Assembly: GCF_014654365.1 (NCBI RefSeq)
Contig: NZ_BNAY01000001.1
Coordinates: forward strand, 992,001 to 1,056,000
Length of the DNA stretch: 64,000 nucleotides
Direction of reading: 5' to 3'
Source: Amycolatopsis oliviviridis
Lineage (GTDB): Bacteria > Actinomycetota > Actinomycetes > Mycobacteriales > Pseudonocardiaceae
The notes under the pieces: model-generated
What the model saw: only the letters and a program-made list of their open reading frames with translations
Database searches by the model: none
What the model was told of the DNA's origin: nothing
Shown: one piece after another, positions 41,385 through 50,800 of the stretch
Numbering within the stretch: the first letter of the stretch is position 1
Layout: each line of letters opens with the position of its first letter
Program-made: the position numbers and the translations under genes

Positions 41385-42461
41385 TCACGACACCTTGAAC
41401 GCGCCGCGCGGCGCGCCGAGATCCGACCCGATGCCCACGAAGGCGTACGTGCCGGTCTTGCCGATCGGGTCATGCTCCCAGCGCCGCACGGTGGGACCGG
41501 ACTCGTCGTTCCCCACCCACCACTGGTGGGTGACGAACCGGCTGCGGTGCAGCGGCCACGGCGCCGGGATGTCGGCGGTGTCCCGCCGGAACGGTTCCAG
41601 CCGGTCCCACGGGAGTGCGGCGGCCACCGCGGCCAGGTCGGTCGCGCGCCGCAGCGCGCTCTCCGGGGTGATCCCGGTGGTGCTCATCGCCGCCGCGACC
41701 AGCTGATCCCCGCTGATCGTCCAGAGCAGGTCCAGGTCGTGCGCCGCCCGCAGGAGCTTCGGGACGGACAGGAGCAGGGAGGCGAAGTCCGGGTCGTCGG
41801 TATGCCGCAGTTCCGCGGGAACGTCGTCCATCGATTCCTCGAGTTCCGCGAGCATGCCGGGTTCCCAAGCGGCCAGGGAAGACAGGTACGGCAGGGGATA
41901 GGGCAGCGTCACGGCGCAGACGGTCAGGTGCACCATCGAGGCTTCGATCGCCCGTTCCGCCTTGCCCATCTTGACGAGGCTCGCGAAATCGGCCTCGTTG
42001 ATCACGTCGAGGTCGAAGACGGTGACCGGGAAGCCACAGAATCGCATGCTGATCACGCCCTGGGCGACGAGTTCGGCGGCGTGCCGGGCCCGGACGGCCT
42101 TCCTCGGATCCACCAGGTCGTCGACGTTCTGGTCGACTCGCCCGAAGCGGGCGGCCACCACGGTCGAACGCTCTTCGAAGGCCGTGTCCGCGAACTGAAC
42201 CAGTCTTCCGCGGCGAGCGATCAGTTCGTCGTGGACGTGCCGGTCCTCCTCGCGGGCTCGCACCACTTTGGCGAACTCCCGACGGCTGGACGCGAACCCG
42301 CCGTATGCCAGGGCCGCCGACCACAGGACGAAGACGACGAGCAGGGCGGTCCACCCCGCGTACAGCAGCACCACGATGAACAAAGCGAGCGAAAGAGCCG
42401 CCGCTATCTGGTTGTACGGCGTGCGCGCCAGAATGTGTTTTTCCAGCGTCGTGCGATTCAC
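41385..42461 (-). CDS. membrane-anchored hypothetical protein
   Basis: 358 aa, GTG start. Two N-terminal membrane helices (ALSLALFIVVLLYAGW, ALLVVFVLWSAALAYGG) anchor a ~300-residue cytosolic part: HDELIARRGRLVQFADTAFE, RFGRVDQNVDDLVDPRKAVR, LPYPLPYLSSLAAWEPGMLA. No known domain. The C-terminus includes aromatic RFVTHQWWVGNDESG. Divergent from the AfsR/SARP regulator across 153 nt. Confidence 0.6.
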   Translation of the reverse strand: MNRTTLEKHILARTPYNQIAAALSLALFIVVLLYAGWTALLVVFVLWSAALAYGGFASSRREFAKVVRAREEDRHVHDELIARRGRLVQFADTAFEERSTVVAARFGRVDQNVDDLVDPRKAVRARHAAELVAQGVISMRFCGFPVTVFDLDVINEADFASLVKMGKAERAIEASMVHLTVCAVTLPYPLPYLSSLAAWEPGMLAELEESMDDVPAELRHTDDPDFASLLLSVPKLLRAAHDLDLLWTISGDQLVAAAMSTTGITPESALRRATDLAAVAAALPWDRLEPFRRDTADIPAPWPLHRSRFVTHQWWVGNDESGPTVRRWEHDPIGKTGTYAFVGIGSDLGAPRGAFKVS

Positions 42462-42614
42462 GGAATTGGCCCCCTTCGTGGCGAGTGGGCTTAGTTTATT
42501 TACTCTTCGTGATCCAGTCGCGTGCCGCTGAGCTGGGAATTCAAGGTTTCGGCAAGACCGGAAAGCGCCGTTCGCGCACCCGTCCTAGGATGTGCCCGAC
42601 GGGGGAGAGTGATC

Positions 42615-45323
42615 ATGCGTTTCGCAGTTCTCGGGGCCATCGAGGCCTACGTGGACGAGCGGCCGGTGGACCTGGGCCACGCGGTGCAGCAAGGTGTGCT
42701 GGCCGCCTTGCTGGTCGACGCCGGCCGGGTGGTGCCGGCCGATCAGATCCTCGATCGGGTGTGGAACGACCGCCTCCCGCATCGCGCCGTGGACAACCTC
42801 TACACCTACATTTCGCGGCTGCGGCGCATCGAAGGCGTCGACATCGTCCGCCGCCAAGGCGGTTACGTGCTCGACGTCGATCCCGATGACGTCGACCTGC
42901 ACCGTTTCCGGGCGCTGGTCGAGGAAGCGTACGGCCTGGCGGACGCCGAGGCCGTCGTTCCGCTCGACGAGGCGTTGGCTCTCTGGCGCGGCGAGCCGTT
43001 CGGCTCGCTGGGCACCCCGTGGTTCGCGGCCTTGCGCGGCCGGCTGGTGAAGGAACGGTTCGCCGCGTGGTTGCACCGCAACGACATCGTGCTGCGCCTC
43101 GGCGGGCACGCGGAGCTCATTCCCGGCCTGCTCGCCGCGACGGCCGAGCACCCGCGGGACGAACGGCTGGCGGGCCAGCTGATGCTCGCGCTCTACCGGG
43201 ACGGCCGCCAAGCCGAGTCGCTGTCCTTGTACGACCGGCTGCGCCGTCGTCTCGCCGAGGAACAGGGCGTGGATCCGAGCCCGCCTCTGCGACGTCTGCA
43301 CCTGCAGGTCGTTTCCGCCGACGCGGCGATCGCCGCGCCCGTGGAGCCCGCCGCGCCGTGTCAACTGCCCGCCCGGCCGCCGGTGTTCGTCGGGCGCGCG
43401 GGCGAACTGGAGGCGTTGGACGGCAGGTCGTCCGGAGTGGTGGTGATCGGCGGTCCCGGCGGTGTCGGCAAGACGTCGTTCGTGCTGCGCTGGGCCCATG
43501 ACCGGCTCGACCGGTTCCCTGACGGTCAGCTGTACGTCAATCTCCGGGGTTTCGATCCCACCGCGGCGCCTCTCGAACCTGGTGTGGTGCTGCGCGGCTT
43601 CCTGGACGCGCTCCAGGTTTCGCCGGAGCGGATTCCGGACGACGCCGACGGGCGCGGCGCGCTGTTCCGCGGTTTGGTGGCGCGACGACGTCTGCTGGTG
43701 GTGCTGGACAACGCGAGGGACGAGAGCCAGGTCCGGCCGTTGCTGCCCGGCGGGAGCGAGTGCCTGGTGGTGGTCACCAGCCGCAGCCGGCTGACCGGGC
43801 TCGTCGCGGCCGAACAGGCCCACCCTCTTCGGATGCCGATGCTGGACGTGTCCGAGGCAGCGGCGTTGCTGACCCACCGGATCGACCGGCGCGAGCTCGC
43901 CGACGAGGCCGACGTCGAGGAACTGGTCCGGTTCACCGGGGGACTGCCGCTGGCTCTGGCCGTGGTGGCCGCGAGGGCGATCGCGCATCCCGGCTTCCCG
44001 TTGCGGGCGCTCGTCGCGGAACTGCGGGACGAACAGGGCCGCCTCGACGCGCTGGACGCGGGTGATCCGGCCTCCAGCGTGCGCGCGGTGACTTCCTGGT
44101 CGTACCACGGGCTTTCCGTCGAAGCGGCTCGGCTGTTCCGGCTCCTCGGTGTCCACTCCGGACCGGACATCGGCCTGGCCGCGGCGTCCGCGCTGGCAGG
44201 CGTGACGACCGTCCGGGTGCGGCCATTGCTCGCCGAGCTGAACCGGACGCACATGGTCGACGAGCACAGTCCCGGCCGGTTCCGTTCCCACGACCTGCTC
44301 CGCGCCTTCGCCCGGGAGCAGGCGTCCGAGGACGAAACGCGGGAGGCGCTCGGGCGGGTGCTGGATCACTATCTCCACACCGGATTCGCCGCGGAACGCA
44401 GATTGTCCCCGCACTGGCCGCCGATCACCCTGACCGAACCGCGTGATGGAGCGGCGCCCGGTGTTATCGCGACCTACGACGAGGCGATCGGCTGGTTCAG
44501 CGCCGAGCACGCCTCGATACTCGCGGCGATCGAGCTCACCGTCGCTTCCGGGGACTTCGACACGCACGCGTGGCAGCTACCGTGGACGATCTCGACGTTC
44601 CTCACCCGCAGCGGCCGCTGGGACCAGCGGGCCGCGACCCAGCGGATCGCTCTGGACGCCGCGAAGCGCCTCGGTGATCGCGCCGCGCAAGCCGCCGCCC
44701 TGCACCTGCTCGGCCGGGTGCACAGCATGGCCGGCGATCATGCGCAGGCCTTGGCGGACTTGACCGGCGCGCTGACCCTGTATCAGGAGATCGGCGATCT
44801 CACCGGGGAAGCCACGACCCACTTTTCCCTCGGTCTCGCGGGCGGGGGTCGCGAAGACCACGAGACCGCACTGAACCACGCGTACCGGGCGCTGGAGTTG
44901 TTCCGTGCCAGGGAGAATCGTCCATGGGAGGCCTTCAGCGTCAGTGCGCTCGGCTGGTACAGCGCCCGGCTCGGGCAGGACGAACCCGCGATCGCCTACA
45001 GCTCGGAGGCACTACAGCTGCTGCGCGACGTCGGCGACCGCGACTGCGAAGCCCACGTCCTGCGCACCCTCGGCTACGTGCACCACCGGCGCGGCGAATA
45101 CCTCCTCGCCGCCGACTATCACGCGCTGGCCGGCGATCTCTTCCACGACCTGGGCGACACGTACAGCGAGGCCGCCACCGCCGATCAGTTGGGCGACGCC
45201 CGTCATCACGCGGGAGATGTCGACGCGGCCCGTCAGGCCTGGCAACGGGCGGAAGCGTTGCTCAGCAGCGTTGGGCACCCGGACGCCGTGGCCGTCCGGG
45301 CCAAGCTGACGCCGGGGAACTGA
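42615..45323 (+). CDS. AfsR/SARP-family transcriptional regulator
   Basis: 902 aa; ATG 42615 with GGGGGAGAG upstream. Domains: OmpR-like winged helix (FAVLGAIEAYVDERPVDLGH, NDRLPHRAVDNLYTYISRLR), BTAD (~residues 95-240), NB-ARC with Walker A VVVIGGPGGVGKTSFVLRW and Walker B RLLVVLDNARDESQV, then a winged helix and C-terminal tetratricopeptide repeats (AAALHLLGRVHSMAGDHAQA, AHVLRTLGYVHHRRGEYLLA). Multidomain SARPs switch on secondary-metabolite genes (family knowledge). No biosynthetic cluster is directly adjacent, so the target is unclear. Confidence 0.88.
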   Translation: MRFAVLGAIEAYVDERPVDLGHAVQQGVLAALLVDAGRVVPADQILDRVWNDRLPHRAVDNLYTYISRLRRIEGVDIVRRQGGYVLDVDPDDVDLHRFRALVEEAYGLADAEAVVPLDEALALWRGEPFGSLGTPWFAALRGRLVKERFAAWLHRNDIVLRLGGHAELIPGLLAATAEHPRDERLAGQLMLALYRDGRQAESLSLYDRLRRRLAEEQGVDPSPPLRRLHLQVVSADAAIAAPVEPAAPCQLPARPPVFVGRAGELEALDGRSSGVVVIGGPGGVGKTSFVLRWAHDRLDRFPDGQLYVNLRGFDPTAAPLEPGVVLRGFLDALQVSPERIPDDADGRGALFRGLVARRRLLVVLDNARDESQVRPLLPGGSECLVVVTSRSRLTGLVAAEQAHPLRMPMLDVSEAAALLTHRIDRRELADEADVEELVRFTGGLPLALAVVAARAIAHPGFPLRALVAELRDEQGRLDALDAGDPASSVRAVTSWSYHGLSVEAARLFRLLGVHSGPDIGLAAASALAGVTTVRVRPLLAELNRTHMVDEHSPGRFRSHDLLRAFAREQASEDETREALGRVLDHYLHTGFAAERRLSPHWPPITLTEPRDGAAPGVIATYDEAIGWFSAEHASILAAIELTVASGDFDTHAWQLPWTISTFLTRSGRWDQRAATQRIALDAAKRLGDRAAQAAALHLLGRVHSMAGDHAQALADLTGALTLYQEIGDLTGEATTHFSLGLAGGGREDHETALNHAYRALELFRARENRPWEAFSVSALGWYSARLGQDEPAIAYSSEALQLLRDVGDRDCEAHVLRTLGYVHHRRGEYLLAADYHALAGDLFHDLGDTYSEAATADQLGDARHHAGDVDAARQAWQRAEALLSSVGHPDAVAVRAKLTPGN

Positions 45324-45373
45324 TGTCGGCGCGGTGATCGTCCGGGTATTGGCGGCCAGGCGAGAATGCCGAC

Positions 45374-45853
45374 ATGTATTGCCTGCAAGCGGCCATCGCC
45401 GCCGAACCAGTGCTCCGCGCACTGGCCGGCTCTGTCGAGGAGGCACGCATCGTGCCTCTCGGTCAGCGCCTGTTCCTGCTGCCCATGACCGACGAGTTCT
45501 TCGACGCGGTGACCGTCGCCGGAGCGGCCGAACTCGCCGGGTTCTGGAAGGCTCCCGCCGGCTTCGACCGTGCGCTGGCGGCCTGTTCGGCCAACGGTCC
45601 CGTGGCTTACGCCGAGGCCGAGTTCTTCGGCGGGGCAGGGATGCAGTCCGCGCAGGTATGGGATGGCGGAAAGGTGATTCTCGGACCACTGCATCTGGGC
45701 GAGGGCGAGCCATCGGCGGCAGCCGGTAGTCCGATCTCCCAAGCTCTTCGGCACCTCGGGGCGGTCAGGGGCGACCACCACTTCGACGAGTTCGACGCGG
45801 TCGGGCTGGGCCGTCATCGGGACACTCGAGACTGGCTGCCACATCCGGGCTGA
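45374..45853 (+). CDS. hypothetical protein
   Basis: 159 aa, ATG 45374, 50 nt after the SARP gene on the same strand. Features: YCLQAAIAAEPVLRALAGSV, VEEARIVPLGQRLFLLPMTD, AEFFGGAGMQSAQVWDGGKV. No signal peptide or membrane span; acidic cytosolic protein. Not recognised; may be an immunity-type or enzyme-inhibitor-like fold, but nothing specific can be said. Confidence 0.6.
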   Translation: MYCLQAAIAAEPVLRALAGSVEEARIVPLGQRLFLLPMTDEFFDAVTVAGAAELAGFWKAPAGFDRALAACSANGPVAYAEAEFFGGAGMQSAQVWDGGKVILGPLHLGEGEPSAAAGSPISQALRHLGAVRGDHHFDEFDAVGLGRHRDTRDWLPHPG

Positions 45854-45966
45854 CCACGGTTGATTGCGGGCTCCGGGGTAAGCGACTATCTTCACGGTGC
45901 CCGATATCAGGACGTCAGTGTCCGGCTATCGCACGCTGACCGGTCGCCGTTCCGAGGAGAGCGAAC

Positions 45967-47316
45967 ATGCCCGACCTGCCCAGCCCGGACGAGGTGGCCG
46001 TAGCGAAGCCGACGGCCGGGGTGAGCCGTTCGGCGTTCCGCCGTGTGCTGGCGGGTAGTACCGCCGGGGCTGTCCTGGAGTGGTACGACTTCGCCCTGTA
46101 CGGCATCCTCGCCGCGACCGTGCTCGGGCCGCTGTTCTTCCCCGGCGGTAACGCCGTCGCGCAGTTGCTGCTGGCTCTGGCCACCCAAGGACTGGGGTTC
46201 GTCGCGCGGCCGATCGGCGGCATCGTCTTCGGGCATCTCGGCGACCGCCTCGGCCGCAAACCCATGCTGGTCGTGACGTTCCTGCTGCTCGGACTGTCCA
46301 CTTCGGCCATCGGGTTGCTGCCCACCTACGCGCAGGCGGGGATCGGGGCGACGATCTCGCTCGTCGTCCTGCGCCTGGTCCAGGGCTTCGCGCTCGGTGG
46401 CGAGTTCGGTGCCGCCGTGCTGATGGTCAGCGAGTACGGAAGCCCTCGCCGCCGAGGGTTCTGGTCCGCCTGGCCGCAGGCGGGCGCCCCGCTCGGCACA
46501 GTGCTGGCGACCGGGGTCGTGGGGTTGCTGACGATGGCGCTGTCCAGTGGGCAGTTCGCCCAGTGGGGTTGGCGCATCGGCTTCCTGCTCGCCGTTCCGC
46601 TGCTGGTCATCGGCTTCTGGATCCGCCGCCGCATCGACGAGTCGCCGGTGTTCCAGCAGGCGCGTTCACGTGCGGACTCCGCCGCGGCCCAACGGTCGCG
46701 GTCGAGCATCCTGGAAACACTCGCTCACCCGGGACCGGTCCTGCGCGGCCTCGGCGTGCGACTGGGCGAGAACGTCGCGTTCTACGTCTACACCGTCTTC
46801 GTGGTGGCTTATGCCACGACTTCGTTCGGATACACCAAATCCGACGTCCTTCTCGCGGTGACCGTCGGATCCCTGCTGCAGTTCGCGGGCATGCTCGCAG
46901 GCGGCCACTGGTCGGATGTGGTCGGACGGCGAATCGCGATGCTGGTCCCCGCCGCGGGACTGGCGGTCTGGGCGCCGTTGTTCTTCCTGATGGTCCAATC
47001 CGACAGCCTGCCGCTGCTCTATGTCGGCGTGGGCGTCGGCGCGGCACTGCACGGCCTTCTCGCCGGTCCGGAGGCGGCCTGGATCGCGGAACTCTTCCCG
47101 ACCGAGCGCCGCTTCGCCGGAGCCTCCCTGGTCTTCCAGGGCTCGTCGATCATCGCCGGCGCTCCGGCTCCCCTCATCGCCGTCTGGCTCGTCAAGAACC
47201 ATGGAACGACCGCCGTCGTGCTGTACCTGGTCGCCACCATCGTGGTCACCCTCGTCGCCTTGCTGTTCAGCGCCGAAACCAAGGGGGCCGACTTCGGCGC
47301 AGAGCGGGCTTATTGA
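45967..47316 (+). CDS. MFS transporter, metabolite:H+ symporter (MHS) family
   Basis: 449 aa, ATG with GAGGAGAG upstream. MHS hallmarks: AGSTAGAVLEWYDFALYGI in helix 1, GHLGDRLGRKPMLVVTFLLL (motif A), RLVQGFALGGEFGAAVLMVS. RRIDESPVFQ after helix 6 is typical of ShiA/proline-betaine porters. Carries organic acids, shikimate or compatible solutes (family knowledge). Monocistronic; a gene-free stretch with hairpins follows. Confidence 0.88.
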   Translation: MPDLPSPDEVAVAKPTAGVSRSAFRRVLAGSTAGAVLEWYDFALYGILAATVLGPLFFPGGNAVAQLLLALATQGLGFVARPIGGIVFGHLGDRLGRKPMLVVTFLLLGLSTSAIGLLPTYAQAGIGATISLVVLRLVQGFALGGEFGAAVLMVSEYGSPRRRGFWSAWPQAGAPLGTVLATGVVGLLTMALSSGQFAQWGWRIGFLLAVPLLVIGFWIRRRIDESPVFQQARSRADSAAAQRSRSSILETLAHPGPVLRGLGVRLGENVAFYVYTVFVVAYATTSFGYTKSDVLLAVTVGSLLQFAGMLAGGHWSDVVGRRIAMLVPAAGLAVWAPLFFLMVQSDSLPLLYVGVGVGAALHGLLAGPEAAWIAELFPTERRFAGASLVFQGSSIIAGAPAPLIAVWLVKNHGTTAVVLYLVATIVVTLVALLFSAETKGADFGAERAY

Positions 47317-47354
47317 GAGATAAGGCAAATGTGTCCGGCCGCGTGGCAATCCCA

Positions 47355-47397
47355 TGAAGGCCCCTTCTCTCGGCTCAGCCGAGGAACTCGCCCTTCA
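47355..47397. repeat. imperfect TGAAGGCC-family hairpin
   Basis: TGAAGG (47355-47360) pairs with CCTTCA (47392-47397) around an inner perfect CTCGGCT-C-AGCCGAG (47369-47383). Same TGAAGGCC core as the hairpins at 12742, 40731 and 54591, but eroded. It follows the MHS transporter stop, so it may act as its terminator. Confidence 0.5.
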
Positions 47398-47439
47398 CAC
47401 ACTTGCCTCGTGGACGAGCGCGTGGCGTCGCTGAGCGTG

Positions 47440-47490
47440 AGGGGTGTGTGGAAACAGGGACGTTCAACGTCCCTGTTTCCACACACCCCT
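47440..47490. repeat. perfect 25-bp inverted repeat
   Basis: Arms 47440-47464 and 47466-47490 are exact complements around a single C. Core GTGTGTGGAAACAGGGACG. Unrelated in sequence to the TGAAGGCC hairpins. Could be a terminator; the length and single-base centre are unusual. Confidence 0.75.
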
Positions 47491-47515
47491 ACGCGACCGG
47501 TCCGGTCACGCGGGA

Positions 47516-47558
47516 CTGTGTGGATTTCGGTGCATCCAACGCACCAAAATCCACACAG
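47516..47558. repeat. 18-bp inverted repeat
   Basis: CTGTGTGGATTTCGGTGC (47516-47533) faces GCACCAAAATCCACACAG (47541-47558), one mismatch, loop ATCCAAC. Shares the GTGTGGA motif with the preceding hairpin, suggesting related units. Confidence 0.65.
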
Positions 47559-47840
47559 CCAGTGCCCTGAGCCCTACGCCGCGCAGAGCCACCGACCTGA
47601 CCACGAACACGACACCTCGGCCCTACCCCTCAAGAGAACACGAATCGCCACTCACGACCACCCAACCCAGCGCACTCCGGCGACGCCTGCCTGGACGCAC
47701 CGCACCGAACAACAGGACAGCACGTCCCGAGCGCCACGTTCAAGACGGTGAAGGCCCCATATGGACTCTCGGGGCGAGCATGACCGGTATCCCTACGACG
47801 ACCGGCTCACCCTCGCCGAAGGGGAGTAGCCGCCGCGAAG

Positions 47841-50800
47841 TCAGCCGTCTTTCTGCTCCAGCACAACGAGATCCGTCCCCGTGGCCACGGCGAGGCAGCC
47901 GTCCCGGACGAAATGCCGTACCGCGTTGACCGGACCGGCGAAGTCGAACACAGCCAGCTCCTTACCGGTACCCATGTCCCACAGCCGTACCGTGTCGTCG
48001 CTTCCCAGGCTGACGACCGCCGGCCTGCCCTTGATCACCGAGCAGCCCACCTGGCGTATCCGCCCGACGTGGCCGCGCAACGTGATTCGGTGCTCGTCAT
48101 GGATCAGATTCCAGATCTGGACGGTGTCGTCGAGGCAGGCGAGCACGACTACCGGGTCGCCGCCGCGGATCGGGTCGTGAACGGCCAGCGCACGCGCCGG
48201 TGGGGCGGCCAGGTTCGTTCGGGTCAGGCTTGTCAGATCCCAGACACCAGTGCTGTTGTCGCGCCTGCTGTTGACGACGGCCACCGGAAGTCCGCCGATC
48301 GTGGTGGTGGCGATGGCGCCTCCTCCGGACGAATCGGTCAAGGTGCCGCGCAGATCGCCGGTCGCCAGATTCCAGATCCGCACCGGACCGAAGTGCCCGC
48401 CGGTCAGCAGTACGGGTTCGCCCCCGACGGTCGACGTCGCGACGGTGCGCACCGCGCCCTCGTGCCCGTCGAGAATCCAGGTGGGTTCACCTGTGGCGAG
48501 ATCCCATACCCGGATCGTGCGGTCGCTGCTCGCGGTGATCGCCGTGGGCTTGCCGTGCACCTCGGCGCAGGTGACGAGGTGCACGAGCCCGGAGTGACCG
48601 CGTAGGGCGTAGCGCGCTTCGCCGGTGTCGAGATCCCACACGCCGACCGTGCCGTCCGCCGCTCCGGTGACGGCCAGGGAGCGGCCGTCGAGGTGGGTGG
48701 TGGCCACGTCGTGAAGGGCCGTGCCCGGGTCGCCCAGGACCGCGCGTGTCTCGCCGGTCGTCACGTCCCACACCCGCGCGGTGCGATCTTCGCCGGCGCT
48801 GACCAGCACAGCGCGCTCGGAAACGATGGCTCCGCTGATGGCCGTGATCTCGGCCGTGTGGCTCGGAGCGGGGGACCCGGCGGTCGCCGCCGTCGTGAGG
48901 TCCCAGCTGCGAAGGGTCCCGTCGCCGCTCGCAGTCACCGCGAAAGGGCGCCCGTCCACGTCCACGTGAGAGACCGCGCTGACCCAGCTTCGGTGTCCGG
49001 GGAGCTCAGCGCGCAATTCGCCGGTCGAGAGGTCGCGAACACGGACTGTTCCCTGGTCTCCGCCGAGAACGGCGACCGGATGACCGTCCACGGTGGTACA
49101 GGCGACGGCGTTGATCCAGCCGTCCCCGAGACCCGTCTCCAGGCGAACGGCGCCAGTGCGGAGATCCCATACCTTGGTCGAGTCGCCGGCCGTCACCACC
49201 ACCGGATCACCGTCGAGCTCCGCGAGATCGAGATCCACCACTTGCCGGTGAGGACCGAGCAACCGCAAAAGTGTGCCGTCGACGAGATCCCAGACCTGGA
49301 TGACGTCGTCGCTGCCGATGGCGGCGGCGGTCGGACGATCACCGACGGTCCGGCAGGCCACCGCCGTGATCCGTCCCCGGCGTCCGTTCAGCACGCGGTG
49401 CTCGAGGGTGACGAGATCCCGGACGAGCAGAGTGCCGTCCTCGCCGCCGGTGACCGCGATGGGATGGCCGCGAAGAGTCCCGCAGGCCACGGCGTGAACC
49501 CTGCCGTGATCGCTGGGTGATTCGGTGTGGACGCCGGTGATGAGGTCCCACAGCCACAATGTCCCCGCACTGTCGCCGACGACGGCCAGCGACCGGTCGG
49601 GCGCCACAGCGCAAGCGACGGGGTCCGCCATCCCCGCGTCGAGGGTGGCGCCGGGTAGCCCGGTCGTGAGATCCCAGGCGCGTACCGTCCGATCCGTTCC
49701 GGTGGTGACTGCCATGGCGTGATCGGACGTCGTCGTGCACGCCATCGACACGATGCTTTCGTCGCCCGAGATGTCCGTGCTCAAGGCGAGGCTGTTCTGC
49801 CGTCCGGTGGCCCAGCGCGTGACCCACGTCAGATTCCGCGAAAGAGCACGATGAAGGTCCGGGGCGTCCAAGCGCGCGGCGTCCATGGCGAGAATCTGCC
49901 GCCGTCGCCGAGGGGACAGCCGACGATGGGTGGCCGCGGACGCTCGATAGGTCGCTCCATCGAGCCGGGCAGGTAGGTCGTGCAGGGCCGAGAGGAGGCC
50001 GTCGGGTTCGGCGTACACAAGGAAATCGGCATCGGCCAGCAAGCGGTCGAGCACCTTGCCCGCGGCGGCATGGGCGGCCAGATGATGGTGGAGATACGGG
50101 GGCGCGACCGGCCACTCCCGGTGTCCGGACCGGTCGGCGGGAATCAGGCCGAGGAGAGCGAAGGTGATCGTCCGGTGAGAGTCCGCGTCCGGGAACGATC
50201 GGCGGAGATAGTCGGCCATCGTTTCATGGAACAGCCGGTAGACCGGACCGTTCGCCGACGGGTACTCGACGATGTATTCACTCGCCGTTTCAAGCAGCCA
50301 GAACACGTCTTCGGCGGTGCATTCCTTGCCTGAAAGCGCGGTGGCCAGGGCAGGCCACACGGTCGACCGGGGCAGGCCCGAACCTTGCGCGTACGCGAGC
50401 GGTCGCAGCAGGCGCTCTACTTTCATCCGCTGGTCGCCATACCGCGAGAAATAGGTGGAGTAGGCCTGGTTGATGTCGTTCGGCAGCCGATCCTTCCAGT
50501 CGGGTTCCGCGGTGCCGACGGTTATCTGGCCCTTGACGACGGCGCTCGCCGTCACCTGGGCGTACAGGAACATACGAGCGGCTTTCTCGGCGATCACCGC
50601 GCCGAGCGCCGCGGCCTCCTCCGGTCGGCCACGATAGGGGGAGAGGCTGTTCGGATCCTGAGTATCGAGGAGGATGCCCAAGGCGTAGAGGGCGATGTCG
50701 GCGGTGGCGAGATGGTCTGGTTCATCCAGATCGATCACCGCGATGCCGGTGCCGAGTTCGGGCAGGAGCGCGCGACGCGAGCCGATCACGAGCCGCAGCC

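Larger units (their letters stand above)
47317..47840. other. 524-nt gene-free stretch
   Basis: Contains three hairpins (47355-47397, 47440-47490, 47516-47558) and no credible coding sequence: the open frame across it has no codon bias, RBS or recognisable residues. It separates the convergent MHS transporter and caspase operon. Confidence 0.6.

Noticed and set aside
42585..44567. 660-aa open frame on the minus strand opposite the SARP gene
   Set aside because: Shadow ORF from high GC: low-complexity, Arg/Gln-rich, no recognisable domain, while the + strand shows BTAD and NB-ARC domains.
47329..47751. 140-aa ORF in the gene-free stretch
   Set aside because: Reads through three hairpins, is rich in His/Thr/Arg, and shows no codon bias or RBS.
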